From contig DAKN01000110.1 of the NCBI GenBank assembly GCA_002499185.1, positions 1 through 8,862 on the forward strand: 8,862 nt of DNA, read 5' to 3'. Each line of letters opens with the position of its first letter. Position 1 is the first letter of the stretch. This stretch comes from Candidatus Pacearchaeota archaeon UBA284 (GTDB lineage: Archaea > Nanobdellota > Nanobdellia > Pacearchaeales > UBA284). Shown one piece after another: positions 6,751 to 8,862 of this stretch. The translations under genes were made by a program, and so were the position numbers. Below the pieces are notes generated by a model, which was not told the DNA's origin, did not search any database, and saw only the letters and a program-made list of their open reading frames with translations.

Positions 6751-7488
6751 ATGAAAATTACTACAGGATCAAAAGATTTTGATGAATTTTTAGAGGGCGG
6801 ATATGAGATAGATGTTATAACTACCCTTTATGGCCCAGGCGCCAGTGGAAAAACAAATTTGTGTTTAATTGCGGTAGCAGAACAAGCAGCCCGAGGAAAA
6901 AAAATTATTTATATGGATACCGAAGGGGGATTTTCCATAGAAAGATTAAATCAACTAACTGCGGGAAATATCAACCCCTTAATGAAAAATATTTTTTTAC
7001 TGAAAGCAACAACTTTTTCTGAACAAAGACAAGCATTTTCAAAATTGATAGAAATAGTGAAGAAAACAAAAGATCTTGGATTGATAGTTATTGATAGTTT
7101 AGTTATGCTTTATAGGCTTGATTTAGGGGAAAGTGTAACTGAAGGAGATAATCTTAAAGCTAAAATGTTAAATAATTCTTTGTCAATACAAATGAGAATT
7201 CTTAATGAAATATGCCGGAAAAGAGAAATTCCAATAATTATAACAGATCAGGTTTATAGCGAATTTTTATCAAAAGAGGATTTTGAAGCAGGAAAAGAAA
7301 AAAAAGTTGCAATGGTTGGAGGAGACATTATCAAATATTGGAGTAAATGCATAATTGAATTGAAAAATCTTGGAGAAGGAAAAAGAATAGCAACAATAAA
7401 AAAACACAGAAGTTTGCCAGAAAAAAACCTCGCTTTTTATATAAATGATGAAGGATTAACTAAAGAAAAGAAATTTAAGATATTTTAA
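6751..7488 (+). CDS. radB: RadB, RecA-family recombination protein paralog
   Basis: This 245-residue protein is a single RecA/RadA-type ATPase core without the N-terminal helix-hairpin-helix domain of RadA. That absence and the length (RadB is usually about 220-240 aa) point to RadB. Walker A is GPGASGKT at 28-35 (K34, T35), and the DTEG block with the catalytic-type Glu is at 56-59. Walker B is LIVIDS at 111-116 (D115). IIITDQVYS lies at 162-170, and the core ends with GGDIIKYWSKCIIELK at 190-205. Archaeal RadB is reported to assist RadA filament formation and to interact with other repair proteins; that is family knowledge. It starts alone from its own promoter, is divergent from the 120-aa hypothetical gene, and converges on lspA with 38 bases between stops. 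A KaiC-like or plain RadA assignment is less likely. Confidence 0.92.
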   Translation: MKITTGSKDFDEFLEGGYEIDVITTLYGPGASGKTNLCLIAVAEQAARGKKIIYMDTEGGFSIERLNQLTAGNINPLMKNIFLLKATTFSEQRQAFSKLIEIVKKTKDLGLIVIDSLVMLYRLDLGESVTEGDNLKAKMLNNSLSIQMRILNEICRKREIPIIITDQVYSEFLSKEDFEAGKEKKVAMVGGDIIKYWSKCIIELKNLGEGKRIATIKKHRSLPEKNLAFYINDEGLTKEKKFKIF

Positions 7489-7526
7489 ATATTGTCTTTT
7501 AATGTTAATCATTCCCTTTCTTACGA

Positions 7527-7970
7527 TTATTTTCTTCTAAGAAGATAAATAATTATCAATAAAACCCCAATAAGATTAAATACATCTGCAAAATTAAAAG
7601 TGGGTAAATAATCGCATATGTTGATAAAATCTATAACCGAGTTATAAAAAATTCTATCATAAAGATTTCCCAAAGCACCAGATATAATAAATATAAAACC
7701 AAGATTAAGCAAGGGATTCTTTCTGTCTTTTTTATTTATTCTAAAAAAAATAAATATTATTGCTATTAAAAAAATGACATTTATTGCAAGTATTATTGGA
7801 AAAAACACACTATCCGACAATAGGCTAAAAGATATTCCTGTATTGAATGTTTTATATTTTGAGAATTCTTTTGTTGTCCTATCAAGAAAAAACAATAGTG
7901 CAATTATAATCCAAATTATTGTTTCTCTAAAATAAAAACCGGTTTTTTCTTTTTTTGCAGTCTTTTTCAT
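7527..7970 (-). CDS. lspA: Lipoprotein signal peptidase (signal peptidase II)
   Basis: This 147-residue membrane protein carries the motif set of bacterial LspA, an aspartyl protease that removes signal peptides from prolipoproteins at the outer face of the membrane. Visible are LDRTTK at 29-34, NTGISFSLL at 43-51, SGALGNLYDR at 97-106, VIDF at 112-115 with catalytic D114, and FNFADVFNLIG at 125-135 with catalytic D129. Four hydrophobic segments lie at about 16-30, 55-77, 88-104 and 128-144, matching the family's four helices. The Lys-rich N-terminus and RRK end should both be cytoplasmic. It follows the 140-aa hypothetical gene after 20 bases, with no Shine-Dalgarno, so the two are probably co-transcribed. 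Nothing else in the window has a lipobox. Most archaea lack recognisable LspA, so transfer from bacteria is likely. Confidence 0.9.
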   Translation of the reverse strand: MKKTAKKEKTGFYFRETIIWIIIALLFFLDRTTKEFSKYKTFNTGISFSLLSDSVFFPIILAINVIFLIAIIFIFFRINKKDRKNPLLNLGFIFIISGALGNLYDRIFYNSVIDFINICDYLPTFNFADVFNLIGVLLIIIYLLRRK

Positions 7971-7990
7971 TTTATTTGTATTGTTTTAAA

Positions 7991-8413
7991 TTAGTAATTT
8001 TTATTCCCTTCAAACCTTTCCATTTTTCTTTCAAGAGAATATAACTTATCGTTAAGTTCATCAATTTTTCTTTGTAACCTAATAATTTCTGTTTGATTTG
8101 AATTTGGAATAATTTCATTGCTTATGGGTTCATCAGGGATAAATGGCACCAAAATTTCTTCTGAATTTGAATTATTGTTTGTTTCTTGTTTTGTTCCAAT
8201 TTTTTGAGCCATGTCATAATAACTACTTGGACTTCCAATAACACTTCCTGAAGAATAATTTCTTTCATCTTCTGCTGTTGCAGCTGGCCCAAGAGCAAGG
8301 TTCTTAGACGCGTCTATTTGTATGTCCTTATCCTCTTTTTCTGGCGGTTTATTATCTTTAGGATCGGGACTTAAAACAAAATTTACATTTCTCTTTTTTC
8401 CAAATCCAAACAT
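7991..8413 (-). CDS. Hypothetical protein, 140 aa, disordered with C-terminal coiled coil
   Basis: I do not recognise this protein. It starts with MFGFGKKR and continues with about 95 residues rich in Pro, Ser, Asn, Asp, Glu and Lys that look largely unstructured. Residues about 108-135 (TEIIRLQRKIDELNDKLYSL and on) have the heptad spacing of a coiled coil, and the end is EGNKNY. It has no Cys, signal peptide or membrane helix, so it is likely cytoplasmic and probably forms dimers or higher oligomers. It is the first gene of a unit with lspA, 20 bases apart. Its TATA box lies about 26 bases before the ATG, which supports this start. The link to lipoprotein processing is only by position. Its low-complexity composition makes homology searches weak. 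Confidence 0.75.
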   Translation of the reverse strand: MFGFGKKRNVNFVLSPDPKDNKPPEKEDKDIQIDASKNLALGPAATAEDERNYSSGSVIGSPSSYYDMAQKIGTKQETNNNSNSEEILVPFIPDEPISNEIIPNSNQTEIIRLQRKIDELNDKLYSLERKMERFEGNKNY

Positions 8414-8432
8414 ATGTTTCTTATTTCTTCCC

Positions 8433-8445
8433 CTTATTTAAATTT
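8433..8445 (-). promoter_or_regulatory. TATA box of the coiled-coil gene / lspA unit
   Basis: On the minus strand AATTTAAATAAGG is centred about 26 bases upstream of the ATG at 8413, with the same leaderless spacing seen elsewhere. The GC-rich hairpin at 8458-8471 lies just upstream of it. Confidence 0.55.
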
Positions 8446-8457
8446 TATTAATATCCC

Positions 8458-8471
8458 GCGCCTGCTGGCGC
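8458..8471. promoter_or_regulatory. GC-rich inverted repeat between divergent promoters
   Basis: GCGCC (8458-8462) and GGCGC (8467-8471) are exact inverted repeats around TGCT, inside a GC-rich island of about 31 bases (8455-8485) surrounded by very AT-rich sequence. An outer CCC at 8455-8457 could also pair with the G run at about 8476-8479 across a bulge. It sits between the TATA boxes of the two divergent units, where a regulator could act on both. Its function is unknown. Confidence 0.45.
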
Positions 8472-8501
8472 TTGTGGGGCAACCGATAATATATATACAG
8501 A

Positions 8502-8514
8502 AATCTTTAAAATC
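8502..8514 (+). promoter_or_regulatory. Candidate TATA box of the right-edge gene
   Basis: AATCTTTAAAATC is centred about 27 bases upstream of the ATG at 8535, the spacing seen for the other genes. A visually stronger AT run, GATAATATATATACAG (8485-8500), lies about 42 bases upstream and would give a leader of roughly 15 bases. Confidence 0.45.
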
Positions 8515-8534
8515 TTAATATTCTATATCTTAAG

Positions 8535-8862
8535 ATGACAGAAGAGAAAGAAGAGAGAGAAAAAGAGGAGCCTATAGACTATCATAATGCTAAAGAAATT
8601 TTAACGAAGATATTTCCTAAAAAAAATGGAAAAGAAGATCCAAGAACAAAATCTATTTGGACTCACAAGGTTGTTTATGATTCCCCTGCAGAACAATTAG
8701 AACACATCTATTTTTGGATTCTTGATTTTTTAACAGATTCTGGAAATGAGGTAAAAAAAATAGTGGATAATTTTACTTCTTCACCCGGTGGGGGATATTT
8801 TGCAGAAATTGGCGCACGTTCATCAAAAATGCAAGAGGAGGGAATGAAAATTCTTGGTGCGA
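8535..8862 (+). CDS. Unidentified protein, N-terminal 109 residues (3' end outside window)
   Basis: The frame from ATG 8535 is open to the right edge. It begins with a very charged, Glu/Lys-rich run (MTEEKEEREKEE), followed by what looks like a folded, largely helical cytoplasmic domain. The visible sequence includes DYHNAKEILTKIFPKK at 15-30, a conserved-looking block IWTHKVVYDSPAEQLEHIYF at 41-60 running into WILDFL (61-66), and a Gly-rich turn SSPGGGYFAEIG at 82-93. There is no signal peptide or zinc motif. The aromatic-rich hydrophobic run at 57-67 is too short and interrupted to be a confident membrane helix. I cannot assign a family. Codon and residue use look like the neighbouring genes, which argues for a real gene. 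It is divergent from the coiled-coil/lspA unit across a 121-base gap holding the GC-rich inverted repeat. Confidence 0.75.
   Translation, partial: MTEEKEEREKEEPIDYHNAKEILTKIFPKKNGKEDPRTKSIWTHKVVYDSPAEQLEHIYFWILDFLTDSGNEVKKIVDNFTSSPGGGYFAEIGARSSKMQEEGMKILGA

Noticed and set aside
8455..8485. GC-rich island as part of a tRNA or an attachment site
   Set aside because: There is no T-arm consensus, acceptor pairing or direct repeat elsewhere in the window, and no integrase is nearby.
1..8862. CRISPR array, insertion sequence, toxin-antitoxin pair or defence island
   Set aside because: No regularly spaced repeats, transposase or nuclease motifs, or terminal inverted repeats were found. The window is mainly housekeeping genes in normal compact order.

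Overview
The window looks like a piece of an AT-rich archaeal chromosome, probably from a small-genome DPANN lineage of the Woesearchaeota/Pacearchaeota type. The archaeal call rests on three information-processing genes: an archaeal-type glutamyl-tRNA synthetase with an N-terminal extension, an archaeal type IA topoisomerase with two C-terminal zinc fingers, and the RecA-family paralog RadB. TATA-like boxes lie about 23-27 bases upstream of most start codons, which also fits. The narrower lineage is inferred from base composition, compact layout and gene mix, and is less certain.

Layout, left to right. Bases 1-120 hold the 3' end of a gene with a C-terminal membrane anchor (+). Next is an AMMECR1-family protein (+). 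It converges on a two-gene minus-strand unit: a membrane-anchored winged-helix regulator followed by a membrane-anchored SIMPL (DUF541) protein. Divergent from that unit are gltX-type GluRS (+) and topA (+). A 120-aa hypothetical gene (-) converges on topA and is divergent from radB (+). radB converges on a second minus-strand pair, a disordered/coiled-coil hypothetical followed by a signal peptidase II (LspA). The last gene (+) starts at 8535 and runs off the right edge; I cannot name it.

Most of the named genes are housekeeping: Glu-tRNA synthesis, DNA topology, recombination and membrane protein processing. The two minus-strand pairs are the accessory-looking parts. The regulator/SIMPL pair has the layout of a cell-surface sensing unit: DNA-binding domain inside, an outer loop between two membrane helices, and a co-transcribed outer-surface protein. 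The LspA is a complete bacterial-style lipoprotein signal peptidase, which is unexpected in most archaea.

Transcription signals are unusually legible. First genes of units look leaderless, since the TATA-to-ATG distance leaves no room for a leader. The internal SIMPL gene instead has a clear GGAGGT Shine-Dalgarno. No tRNA, rRNA, CRISPR array, insertion sequence or integrase was seen. No gene-free stretch exceeds about 125 bases.
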